A stretch of 64,000 nucleotides of DNA from an uncultured Paracoccaceae bacterium (lineage in GTDB: Bacteria; Pseudomonadota; Alphaproteobacteria; Rhodobacterales; Rhodobacteraceae): contig CAKZOU010000037.1 of the NCBI GenBank assembly GCA_937138255.1, positions 17,026-81,025 of the forward strand, read 5' to 3'. Below, one piece after another: positions 9,499-17,213 of the stretch. The notes under the pieces were generated by a model that worked only from the letters and a program-made list of their open reading frames with translations, was not told where the DNA came from and did no database searches. Within the stretch, counting starts at the first letter, position 1. Every line of letters begins with the position of its first letter. The position numbers and the translations under genes are program-made.

Positions 9499-11163
9499 TC
9501 AGCCCCCCAGCTTCACGTTGTCGATGCCCACGATCCGGTCGTAGAGCCAGTAGAGCAGCATGACCACCGCCAGAAGGATCGTCCCCAGCGCGGCCGCAAG
9601 GCCCCAGTTGAGCGAGGACGAGATGTGATAGGCGATCCGGTTCGAAATGAAGACACCATCGGTGCCGCCGACGATCTCGGGCGTGATGTAATAGCCGATG
9701 GCAAGGATGAACACGAGGATCGAACCCGCGCCGATGCCCGGAACCGACTGCGGGAAATAGACCCGCCAGAAGGCGGTCCAGTTGGTCGCGCCAAGGCTCT
9801 TGGCGGCCCGCAGATAGGTGGGCGGTATGGTTTTCATCACCGAATAGAGCGGCAGGATCATGAACGGCAGAAGGATATGCGTCATGGCGATGATCGTGCC
9901 GGTGGAGTTGTTCATCATGATGAGCCGGCTGTCATCGGCCACAAAGCCAAGCCAGACGAGGATATCGTTGATCACCCCCTGCTGTTGCAAGAGCACCTTC
10001 CACGCCGAGGTCCGCACCAGAAGCGAGGTCCAGAAAGGCAGGAGAACGAGGATCATCAACACGTTGGCCGACCGCATCGGCAGGTTGGCCAGAAGCCAGG
10101 CCACCGGATAGCCCAAAAGGATACAGCTGACGGTGATGACCATCGACATGATGAGCGTGCGGTTGAAGAGCTTGAGATAGAGCCGCTCATTATCCGGGCG
10201 CTGTTCGATGCCATCGGGCGTCAGCTTCATGTCGACCGCATTGAGGAAATAGCCCGAAGTGTATTGCGAGCCAAAGACCTTGAGCAGCGCCCAGGTCTCG
10301 CCAGACACCCACTTGTCGTCGATATCCTCGAAATAGGCGCGGAACCCGGTGGCCGGCATATCGGCGATATTGGCCACGGCCGCCTGAAGCTCTGCCGCAC
10401 CGCTGCCGCCATAGGCGGCCACGGCGCTTTGCGTTGCCGGGTCGGCCAGATCCAGCGCCAGGGCGGCATAGACACCGGCCCAGGGCTTTTTCTTCGACAC
10501 ATCGTCTTCGTCGACAACGGCGGTGAAAAGCGCCCAGTCGGCATAGGCGCGCGACGCCCAAGGCAGGAGCGCTGCGGCTTCGCCGGAGAGGGTAAAGCCG
10601 AGATCATCCGAGGCTTCGAGCGAGGTGAGGTCGGTCAGAAGGCCAAGGCGTTCGTCAAGAAGATCCTCGCCCCCGTCGCCCTGCATCAGCTCATGCCAGA
10701 ACGGCCCTTTGACCATCCCGCTGTCGGCATCCTTGAAGAAATCCTCGAAATCCTCGCCCATATCCTCAAGCTTGCGGCCCGAGGTGCGAAAGAGCGAGGA
10801 AATGCCGGATTTTTCGTAATTCAGGCGGGAGCCGAGGCGCGTATGCGCCTTCGCTTCGACCGCCCGATACATATCGAGATAAAGCACCCGGAACAGCATC
10901 TCGTCCGTGGTGGCCTCATCCGCCGAAACGTCAGCGATCATCGCGACAGTCTGCGGCAGGGTGTTGGACACGATCTGGTTCTCGACCGACCGGAACAGCA
11001 TCGAGGCGATCGGGATAATGAATGTAATGACAACAAAGGCCAGAAGCGGCGAGATCAGCAAAAGCGCGCGGATCTTCTGGCGGCGCAGGGCGCGGGCGAG
11101 GCTGGTTTTCAGCGGAACGCCGTCGGCCGATAGCATGGGCCCGGATTGGGTCGTCTCGCTCAT
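9499..11163 (-). CDS. Polyamine-type ABC transporter permease (PotB/YdcU-like) with large periplasmic insertion
   Basis: 554 residues when begun at the ATG whose upstream GGGGAGAG is a good ribosome-binding site; an in-frame start 45 bp earlier is less likely. TM1 lies near residues 28-52. The remaining five helices and the EAA loop (LRAAKSLGATNWTAFWRVYFPQSVPG) occupy about 333-554. The roughly 275 residues between them are mainly polar and alpha-helical in composition and should face the periplasm. Standard PotB proteins have only a short loop there. A hairpin separates this gene from the binding-protein gene upstream. Confidence 0.85.
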   Translation of the reverse strand: MSETTQSGPMLSADGVPLKTSLARALRRQKIRALLLISPLLAFVVITFIIPIASMLFRSVENQIVSNTLPQTVAMIADVSADEATTDEMLFRVLYLDMYRAVEAKAHTRLGSRLNYEKSGISSLFRTSGRKLEDMGEDFEDFFKDADSGMVKGPFWHELMQGDGGEDLLDERLGLLTDLTSLEASDDLGFTLSGEAAALLPWASRAYADWALFTAVVDEDDVSKKKPWAGVYAALALDLADPATQSAVAAYGGSGAAELQAAVANIADMPATGFRAYFEDIDDKWVSGETWALLKVFGSQYTSGYFLNAVDMKLTPDGIEQRPDNERLYLKLFNRTLIMSMVITVSCILLGYPVAWLLANLPMRSANVLMILVLLPFWTSLLVRTSAWKVLLQQQGVINDILVWLGFVADDSRLIMMNNSTGTIIAMTHILLPFMILPLYSVMKTIPPTYLRAAKSLGATNWTAFWRVYFPQSVPGIGAGSILVFILAIGYYITPEIVGGTDGVFISNRIAYHISSSLNWGLAAALGTILLAVVMLLYWLYDRIVGIDNVKLGG

Positions 11164-11196
11164 TGTCTCTCCCCGCGTGGTCTTTACTCTAGGGTA

Positions 11197-11220
11197 GGGA
11201 AGGGCCAACCGGCCCTTCCC
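11197..11220. promoter_or_regulatory. Intercistronic hairpin between binding-protein and permease genes
   Basis: A perfect 10-bp stem (GGGAAGGGCC 11197-11206, GGCCCTTCCC 11211-11220) with loop AACC lies 16 bp past the binding-protein stop codon on the minus strand. No U tract follows in the direction of transcription. It is therefore more likely an mRNA-protecting or partial-attenuation element that favours binding-protein expression than a full terminator. Confidence 0.6.
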
Positions 11221-11236
11221 CTTGTTTGTCAGGCGA

Positions 11237-12331
11237 TTAGTTCGCCAGCCAAGCCTGGAACTTCGCGTCGATGTCGTCGCGATAGTCAGCCCAGAACTCG
11301 TACTGGGTCACGAAGACGTTGGTCGCGTTGGCCGGGTCGGTCGGCATATGCGGCGCCATCGGGATACCCAGATCGGCATGGTTGCCGACCAGCGGAGCCG
11401 ACGAGGCACGGGCCGGGCCGTAAGAGATGTAGGCCGCCTGATCCGCCAGACGCTGGGTGTCGGTGGCAAAGTTCAGGAAGTCCATCACGCGGGCCAGACG
11501 ATCCTCGGGCAGACCGGCCGGAACGATCCAGCCGTCGAAGTCGAGCATCTGCGCATCCCAGAGCATACCGATCGGCTGGTTCTGCTCGGCGATCGCTGCG
11601 AACAGACGGCCGTTGTAGGTCGAGCCCATGACGATCTCGCCGTCAGCCAGAAGCTGCGGGGTTTCGGCAGCAGCCGACCACCAGATCACGTCGTCCTTGA
11701 TGGTGTCAAGCTTGGCAAGAGCGCGGTCTTGGCCTTCCGATGTGGCCAGAACGTCATAGATCTCGTCCTTCGGCACGCCGTCACACAGAAGCGCCCATTC
11801 CACGTTGGCGAGCGGGCGCTTGTTGAGCGCGCGCTTGCCCGGGTAGGTGTCGGTGTCGAACAGAGCACAGATCGAGGTCGGCGGGGTGTCGCCAACCATG
11901 TCGAGGCGATAGCCGACGGTGGTCGAGAACACGATCTGCGGAATGAAGCAGTCCGAAACGATCGAGTCGCCGAAGTCGTCGGAGGCCGAGGTGCCATCCG
12001 GAGCAGCGGCGAGCATCGAATCGTGGTCGATCTCCATCGCGAGGCCCTCGTCGCAGAGGCGGATCGAGTCAGCGCCTTCCACGTCCACGAGATCCCAGGT
12101 GATGTTGCCGGCTTCGTTCATCGCGCGGAGCTTGGCCACGGCTTCAGCCGAGCTTTCGTCCCAGATGATGGTGATATCGGGGTTCGCCGCGGTGTACGGA
12201 TCGGAATAGGCCTTGGTCTGGCTGGCCTGATAGGCGCCGCCCCAGCTGACGAGCGTCATGCTCTCGGCAAAGGCAGAGCCCGAAGTGATGACGAGCGCGC
12301 TCGTCGCTAGCAGGGCTTTGGTCAGATTCAT
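11237..12331 (-). CDS. Extracellular solute-binding protein of polyamine/opine-type ABC importer
   Basis: 364 residues with a clear Sec signal peptide (MNLTKALLATSALVITSGSAFA, cleavage about residue 22). The mature protein begins SMTLVSWGGAYQASQTKAY, the usual opening of PotD/SBP type 1 family proteins. The body contains WDLVDVEG, MGSTYNGR and a Trp-rich C-terminus (EFWADYRDDIDAKFQAWLAN). It captures the substrate in the periplasm for the two permeases and ATPase encoded around it. Operon order on the minus strand is ATPase, binding protein, permease, permease. Confidence 0.88.
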   Translation of the reverse strand: MNLTKALLATSALVITSGSAFAESMTLVSWGGAYQASQTKAYSDPYTAANPDITIIWDESSAEAVAKLRAMNEAGNITWDLVDVEGADSIRLCDEGLAMEIDHDSMLAAAPDGTSASDDFGDSIVSDCFIPQIVFSTTVGYRLDMVGDTPPTSICALFDTDTYPGKRALNKRPLANVEWALLCDGVPKDEIYDVLATSEGQDRALAKLDTIKDDVIWWSAAAETPQLLADGEIVMGSTYNGRLFAAIAEQNQPIGMLWDAQMLDFDGWIVPAGLPEDRLARVMDFLNFATDTQRLADQAAYISYGPARASSAPLVGNHADLGIPMAPHMPTDPANATNVFVTQYEFWADYRDDIDAKFQAWLAN

Positions 12332-12416
12332 TTCAGTCTCCCATCCCCGTGTTGTCTTGCAGGAATCTCAGGACACGGGGGTTTCCTGAAGTTTCCGGTT
12401 TTGGCGGGCTGGTTGT

Positions 12417-13517
12417 TTATGCGTCCAGCGCGCGGCAATCCTCGGCAAGCCAGCCGATCTCGATCTGCGAGCCCGGCGTGAGCCGAACCGCATCAGGAGC
12501 GTTGCGTGTCTTGACGATGAAATCGTTGTTCCCGGCCACCTTGAGACGGAACCGGAAAATATCACCCATATAGATGAACTCGGCCACTTCGGCCTTGAGC
12601 GTATGGGCGCCCTTCTGCAGGCGGGATTTGTTGAACTCGACCCGCTCGGGCCGGATCGACACCTTGGTGCGCTCTCCCGCCTTGGTCACGTTGACAGGGC
12701 GGGCGTCAATCTCGTCGCCGCTGTCAAGCTTGACCACGCATTTGTCGCCGTCGATCGACTTGATGACACCTTCCAAGGTGTTGTTTTCGCCGATGAACTG
12801 GGCAACGAAGCTGTTCTGCGGCTTCTCGTAAAGCTCGTCGGGCGGGGCCAGCTGCTGGATCCGGCCGTCGTTGAACACGGCGACCCGATCCGACATGGTC
12901 AGCGCTTCGGTCTGGTCGTGGGTCACATAGACCACCGTGATGCCAAGGTCATGGGCAAGGCGGGTGATCTCAAACTGCATATGCTCGCGAAGTTGCTTGT
13001 CGAGGGCGCCCAAGGGTTCGTCCATCAAGACAAGTTCGGGCTGGAACACAAGCGCACGGGCCAAGGCGATCCGCTGCTGCTGGCCGCCCGAAAGCTGCGC
13101 AGGGCGGCGTCCGCCAAAGGCGCCCATCTGCACCATATCAAGCGCCCGCTTGACCTTTTCATCCCGCTCCGATTTGCCCATCTTCCGCACTTCGAGCGGA
13201 AAGGCGAGGTTTTCGGCCACGGTCATATGCGGGAACAGCGCATAGTTCTGAAACACCATGCCGATCCCGCGCTTGTGCGGCGGGATGTTGTTGATCGGCT
13301 GGCCATCAAGCATGATCTCGCCATGCGTCGCGGTCTCGAAACCGGCCAGCATCATCAGGCAAGTCGTCTTGCCCGAGCCTGACGGCCCGAGCATCGTCAG
13401 AAACTCGCCCTTCGGCATCGAGAGGTTGAGGTCTTTCACGACAAGCGTTTCGCCGTCGTAGCTTTTCTGGACGTGTTGGAATTCCACGAAGGCGTTTCCG
13501 CCGGAACTTTTAGCCAC
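12417..13517 (-). CDS. ABC transporter ATP-binding protein (PotA-like)
   Basis: 366 residues from a GTG start at 13517, which has an AAGGGGGGGA ribosome-binding site directly upstream; an in-frame ATG lies 57 bp earlier. Walker A is GPSGSGKTT, the ABC signature LSGGQQQR, Walker B LVLMDEP, and the switch His is in VTHDQTEAL. A TOBE-type C-terminal domain follows (about 280-366). This protein energises the importer. About 150 bp separate it from the upstream racemase-family gene, so it may have its own promoter in addition to read-through. Confidence 0.9.
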   Translation of the reverse strand: MAKSSGGNAFVEFQHVQKSYDGETLVVKDLNLSMPKGEFLTMLGPSGSGKTTCLMMLAGFETATHGEIMLDGQPINNIPPHKRGIGMVFQNYALFPHMTVAENLAFPLEVRKMGKSERDEKVKRALDMVQMGAFGGRRPAQLSGGQQQRIALARALVFQPELVLMDEPLGALDKQLREHMQFEITRLAHDLGITVVYVTHDQTEALTMSDRVAVFNDGRIQQLAPPDELYEKPQNSFVAQFIGENNTLEGVIKSIDGDKCVVKLDSGDEIDARPVNVTKAGERTKVSIRPERVEFNKSRLQKGAHTLKAEVAEFIYMGDIFRFRLKVAGNNDFIVKTRNAPDAVRLTPGSQIEIGWLAEDCRALDA

Positions 13518-13667
13518 AGTCCCCCCCTTTTTTGTCTTGGCGCTGGTCAGGCCGGCAAGGCCTGTCGCGCGCATCGTAGGTATTAAAGGTCCTCAGACCC
13601 AAGCGTGCAACCCGGTTTTTCCGGTCGTTTTCTCTTTATTTGCGACATGGCAAGTCGTTTGACCCTG

Positions 13668-14378
13668 TTAGCGCCCAAGCTCGGCGAGTTTGCTCATATG
13701 CCAGGCAAGGGCCTGATTGCTCGACAGCGCGGGCCGCCCCAAACGGGCGCCAACCTCGCCGATGGCGTCATAGGTTCTAAGGTTCGTGCAGCTCATGAAA
13801 ACCCCCTCGATTCCCTTGTCCGCCCCCACCTTGCAGGCCGCCTCGACCACCGATCTGTGCGAAATCCGCACCACCCGCTCTTCCACCGCCTCGTCGAAGG
13901 TGGCCACAGCGGCGAACTCGATCCCCTCAGTGGCGAAGGCCTCGATCAGCGGGATATTCACGTCCTCGATATAGGGCGACAGAAGCGCCAGCCGCGAGAT
14001 GCCCTTGTCGCGGCAGGCGGCAACGGCGGCCGTCAGCGGATTGGTCACGGCCTTGGCCCTGCAGCCCGCCTTCACGAGCCGCTCGACCTCGGCAGCCCCG
14101 ATCACCGCCGAGCCGGAGGTGCAGCCATAGCCCACTACCGCATAGTCCCGCGGCCCCGGCAGAAGGCTCGCCGCACGGGTCAGCTCGTCGGCCATGTCTG
14201 AAAGCGTGTGCGTCGTCACCTCAAGCCCGCTCGGCACGCGGCTGACGTAGAGGGGGCTTGGATGATCCGCGAAATAGCGGGCAAACTCCGGCTCGATGGT
14301 CTCGTCGGTCTGCAGGACGATCAGGCCCAAGGGCGGGGCGTGCGGATCGTCGGCATCAACCTCGTATGGCAAGCGCAT
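13668..14378 (-). CDS. eutA: Asp/Glu racemase-superfamily protein, EutA-like (ectoine utilization)
   Basis: 236 residues from an ATG at 14378, with GGAG 7 nt upstream and a 1-nt gap after the preceding gene. The two superfamily Cys positions are present: YGCTSGSA in the first half and MSCTNLR in the second. Glu/Asp/hydantoin racemases and arylmalonate decarboxylases share this fold. EutA of the ectoine-utilization clusters belongs here, and its reaction is not settled. The name rests on fold plus the neighbouring doeA. It is co-transcribed with the M24 and PLP-lyase genes. Confidence 0.7.
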   Translation of the reverse strand: MRLPYEVDADDPHAPPLGLIVLQTDETIEPEFARYFADHPSPLYVSRVPSGLEVTTHTLSDMADELTRAASLLPGPRDYAVVGYGCTSGSAVIGAAEVERLVKAGCRAKAVTNPLTAAVAACRDKGISRLALLSPYIEDVNIPLIEAFATEGIEFAAVATFDEAVEERVVRISHRSVVEAACKVGADKGIEGVFMSCTNLRTYDAIGEVGARLGRPALSSNQALAWHMSKLAELGR

Positions 14379-14379
14379 C

Positions 14380-15534
14380 TCAGATCTCCGGTATCGCGGT
14401 GGGCGCAAGCGTGGTGAGCCACTCGGCGCCCGCCTCGGTCACAAGGATATTCTCTTCGTGGACCAAAATCCGCGCGCCCACCGAAATCCCCGGCTCAAGC
14501 GTCAAAACCATCCCCGCCTCGATCGGCGTGTGGTCGGTCGGGATGAGCGAGGGCCATTCGGTGAGCGACATCCCCAAGCCATGCCCGATCCGCCCCGCAT
14601 CCGTGCCGCCGCCGGCCTTCATCAGGGGCGCATTCATTGCCTCGTAGATCTCCGAGGCCAGCGCCCCCGGCTTCGCCGCCGCGAAACCGGCCTCGGCGGA
14701 GGCGATCAGCGCCGCATGGGCCGCCTTGACCGCATCGCTCGCTGGGCCAATCGACCAGTTCCGGTCGAAATCGCAGAAATACCCATCCCAGACGAGGCCG
14801 GTATCGAGCATCAGGACATCGCCCCGCCGCAAAGGCACTGGCCGCGCGGGGCTTATCACATCGCCATAGCCGCCCTGATCCGCGCCACCGGCGACATAAG
14901 GAACCCAATCGGCCCCTTCCTCGAGGCAGAGCATCTGGAAGCGGCGAAAGATCTCGTCGAGCGGGGCGCCCTCGCGGGCAATCTCCGGCACCCGCGCATA
15001 GGCCCGCCCGCCAATCGCGCAGGCGTGGCGGATCTTTTCGACCTCGGCAGGCGATTTCACCATCCGAAGCGCCCGCAGGATGCCGTGATCCGACCCCAGC
15101 CGCCGTTTGCCGATCGCTTGCCCCAGCCGCGCATAATCGGCCAGCGGCATCCGCAGATGCGTCTCGTGCCCGTCCGGCAGGCCGATAATCCCGCCGTCGC
15201 CCACGATCTCGCGGATCGTCTCGGCCAGAAGGCTCACCCCGTCGTCCTCAAGATCGGGCGCCCGCCATGTGCGGATATCGCGGATCCAGGTCTGCCCCAT
15301 CAGCTCGGCCCCGATCGAAGGGATCACGGCAATCGGCGCGCCCGAAGCGGGGATCAGAAGAAACCACGGCCGCGTCGGGCTTTCCCAGAACCGCGTGAGA
15401 TAGCCCGTGAAATAGCGCACCTCGGGCTCGGTGGTCAGAAGCAGCGCCCCGATCCCCGCCTTGGCCATCCGCGCCTGCGCCCGCGCGACGCGGCCCTCGT
15501 ATTCGCTGCGATCAAAACCGCGCTTCAGCGTCAT
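14380..15534 (-). CDS. M24 family metallohydrolase (Xaa-Pro peptidase/creatinase fold), metal-competent
   Basis: 384 residues. An N-terminal creatinase-like domain (about 1-150) is followed by the pita-bread catalytic domain. The canonical five metal ligands are all visible: Asp in LMLDTG, Asp in CDFDRNW, His in GHGLGM, Glu in TLEPGI and Glu in HEENILV. It therefore differs from the second M24 protein in this island (DoeA), which lacks several of them. It overlaps the upstream lyase gene by 4 bp (ATGA). It may cleave an amide in the same pathway or a peptide; the substrate is unknown. Confidence 0.75.
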   Translation of the reverse strand: MTLKRGFDRSEYEGRVARAQARMAKAGIGALLLTTEPEVRYFTGYLTRFWESPTRPWFLLIPASGAPIAVIPSIGAELMGQTWIRDIRTWRAPDLEDDGVSLLAETIREIVGDGGIIGLPDGHETHLRMPLADYARLGQAIGKRRLGSDHGILRALRMVKSPAEVEKIRHACAIGGRAYARVPEIAREGAPLDEIFRRFQMLCLEEGADWVPYVAGGADQGGYGDVISPARPVPLRRGDVLMLDTGLVWDGYFCDFDRNWSIGPASDAVKAAHAALIASAEAGFAAAKPGALASEIYEAMNAPLMKAGGGTDAGRIGHGLGMSLTEWPSLIPTDHTPIEAGMVLTLEPGISVGARILVHEENILVTEAGAEWLTTLAPTAIPEI

Positions 15535-16607
15535 TCCGGCATCTCCGACAAGAAGGTGAGAACCCGCGCTTCAGGCCCGAGGCCCACGGCCGCCCGCGCC
15601 TGCGCGTCAAGCACCGCCGCCACCCCCGCGCCGCCCGAAGCGGTCGTCGCAAAGCCCGCGTCCCTCAGCGCCCCAAGCTGCGCCTCCACCTGCGCGTCCG
15701 ACAGCGTCAGGAACAGGTCGGCATCCCGCGCGAGGCCGTTCAAGGCAATGAGCGACGGTTCCTTGCAATCGAGCCGCCCCATGATGCTGTCGGGGCCAGC
15801 GGCCACCACCGAATGCCCCGCCTCGATCGAGGCCTGCAGTGCTGCCGCCGCCTCGGGCTCGACGACGATAATCTTGGGCGCCTTGCCCCAGACCGTGCGG
15901 GCATAGGCCGCGACCGCGCCTGCCAACCCGCCAACGCCCGCTTGCAGGAAAATATGCGTGGGCACGCCGGGGAAACGCTTCACCGCCTCGGCGGCCATCT
16001 GCAGATAGCCTTCCATGAGGATATGCGGCAGCTCGGTATAGCCCGCCCACGAGCTGTCGGAGAGGAGCGTCATCCCCTCACCCGCCGCCGCCTTCTGCGC
16101 CGCAACCATCGAGGCGGCATAATCCACCCCCTCGCGCCGCACCTCGGCGCCCTTGGCGGCAAGCCTCACAGCGAAAACCTCAGGCACCGTCTCGGCGATA
16201 TATACGATGGATTTCGCCCCGAAAAGCCGCGCCCCTGCCGCGACAGACATCCCGTGGTTGCCCGCCGAGGCGGTCACGTAGGTCTCGCCTTTCAGGGTCG
16301 CGCGGCCCGGTTTGGCCGCTTTGTCGGCCGCATGGCGGGCGATCACATAGGCCGCCCCCAGCGCCTTGAAGCTGCCAAGCCCCATCCGCCCGCGCTCGTC
16401 CTTGATCCAGAGGCCGGATATTCCCGCCGCCTCCGCCAGATCAGGCGCGGCGCAAAGCGGGGTTTCCATATGCACTGGGCACTGGCCGAGCAAATCCGCC
16501 ACCCGCTGTGCCGCGACCGAAGGGTAGGGCGCCTCGGGGTGAAGCGGCTCCGATCCGCCGCGGAAAGGGTTGGTGACGATTTTCAATTCAGGTTCCCCAG
16601 TCTCCAC
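15531..16607 (-). CDS. PLP-dependent ammonia-lyase, EutB / diaminopropionate ammonia-lyase-like
   Basis: 358 residues from a GTG codon; a TTG 21 bp downstream has a better-placed GGGGA and would give the more usual MKIVTNPF beginning. Fold type II PLP enzyme: the Schiff-base Lys is in GLGSFKALGAAY (about residue 79), the phosphate-binding or ring loop is SAGNHGMSVA, and the glycine loop is QAGVGGLAGAV. The SFKALG and PHILMEGY segments look closer to diaminopropionate ammonia-lyase than to threonine deaminase. EutB of ectoine clusters is a related dehydratase. A beta-elimination on a hydroxylated or amino-substituted diamino acid is plausible. First gene of a long minus-strand operon. Confidence 0.7.
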   Translation of the reverse strand: METGEPELKIVTNPFRGGSEPLHPEAPYPSVAAQRVADLLGQCPVHMETPLCAAPDLAEAAGISGLWIKDERGRMGLGSFKALGAAYVIARHAADKAAKPGRATLKGETYVTASAGNHGMSVAAGARLFGAKSIVYIAETVPEVFAVRLAAKGAEVRREGVDYAASMVAAQKAAAGEGMTLLSDSSWAGYTELPHILMEGYLQMAAEAVKRFPGVPTHIFLQAGVGGLAGAVAAYARTVWGKAPKIIVVEPEAAAALQASIEAGHSVVAAGPDSIMGRLDCKEPSLIALNGLARDADLFLTLSDAQVEAQLGALRDAGFATTASGGAGVAAVLDAQARAAVGLGPEARVLTFLSEMPE

Positions 16608-16681
16608 TCCAATTCATCCCAATAGGCTGGCAGGCCCGCGAGCGGCATCTCATCACCTTGGCACGGAAATTTGGCTTTGTT

Positions 16682-16709
16682 TTCTCTTAGTTTGGGCTGA
16701 ATATGAGAA
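16682..16709. promoter_or_regulatory. Possible Lrp-type operator in the divergent lyase/lrp promoter
   Basis: An inverted repeat TTCTC (16682-16686) / GAGAA (16705-16709) with an 18-nt A/T-rich spacer lies between the divergent lyase gene and the Lrp/AsnC gene. Symmetry and A/T content fit an AsnC-family site. Only this one copy was noticed, so support is weak. Confidence 0.3.
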
Positions 16710-16730
16710 TAACTTGCACGAAACCCCCAA

Positions 16731-17213
16731 ATGTTGATCGGAAAACTCGCAATGACCCCTCTCGACAAGGCCGATATGATTATCCTGCGCCAGATGCAGG
16801 AGGACTGCCGCATCGGCCTTGAGAGGCTGGCCGAGCTTTGCGCCCTCTCGGTCCCGTCCGTCCAGCGGCGGGTGAAGAAGCTGCGCGACGCGCAGTTGAT
16901 CGAGAAAGAAATCGCCGTGCTCAATCCGGCGGGCTTTGACACCAAGATGACCTTCGTCGTGCTGGTCGAGCTTGAGCGCGAGTCGTTGGTCCAGCTCGAC
17001 GCCTTCCGCAAGCGCGTGCGCGGCGAGCCACAGGTGCAGCAATGCTACTATGTGACGGGCGAGGCCGATTTCATCCTGATCTGCACCGCCCGGGATATGC
17101 AGGATTTCGAGGCCCTGACACACCGGCTGTTCTTCGAGGATTCCAATGTCCGGAGGTTCCGGACATCGGTCTCGATGGAGCGGACGAAAGTCAGCCTGAG
17201 CCTGCCGATCTAG
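16731..17213 (+). CDS. doeX: Lrp/AsnC family transcriptional regulator, DoeX-like
   Basis: 160 residues from the first ATG; a second in-frame ATG 21 bp later (MTPLDKADMIILRQMQ) is the start typical of the family. The N-terminal winged HTH spans about residues 10-65 (LERLAELCALSVPSVQRRVKKL). A RAM-type ligand-binding domain follows (VLVELERE, VTGEADFILICTA). Lrp-type DoeX proteins regulate ectoine-degradation operons and respond to N-acetyl-diaminobutyrate or diaminobutyrate in Halomonas and roseobacters. Here the gene sits between the lyase operon and doeD/doeA, consistent with that role. Its end overlaps the convergent doeD stop by 4 bp. Confidence 0.75.
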   Translation: MLIGKLAMTPLDKADMIILRQMQEDCRIGLERLAELCALSVPSVQRRVKKLRDAQLIEKEIAVLNPAGFDTKMTFVVLVELERESLVQLDAFRKRVRGEPQVQQCYYVTGEADFILICTARDMQDFEALTHRLFFEDSNVRRFRTSVSMERTKVSLSLPI

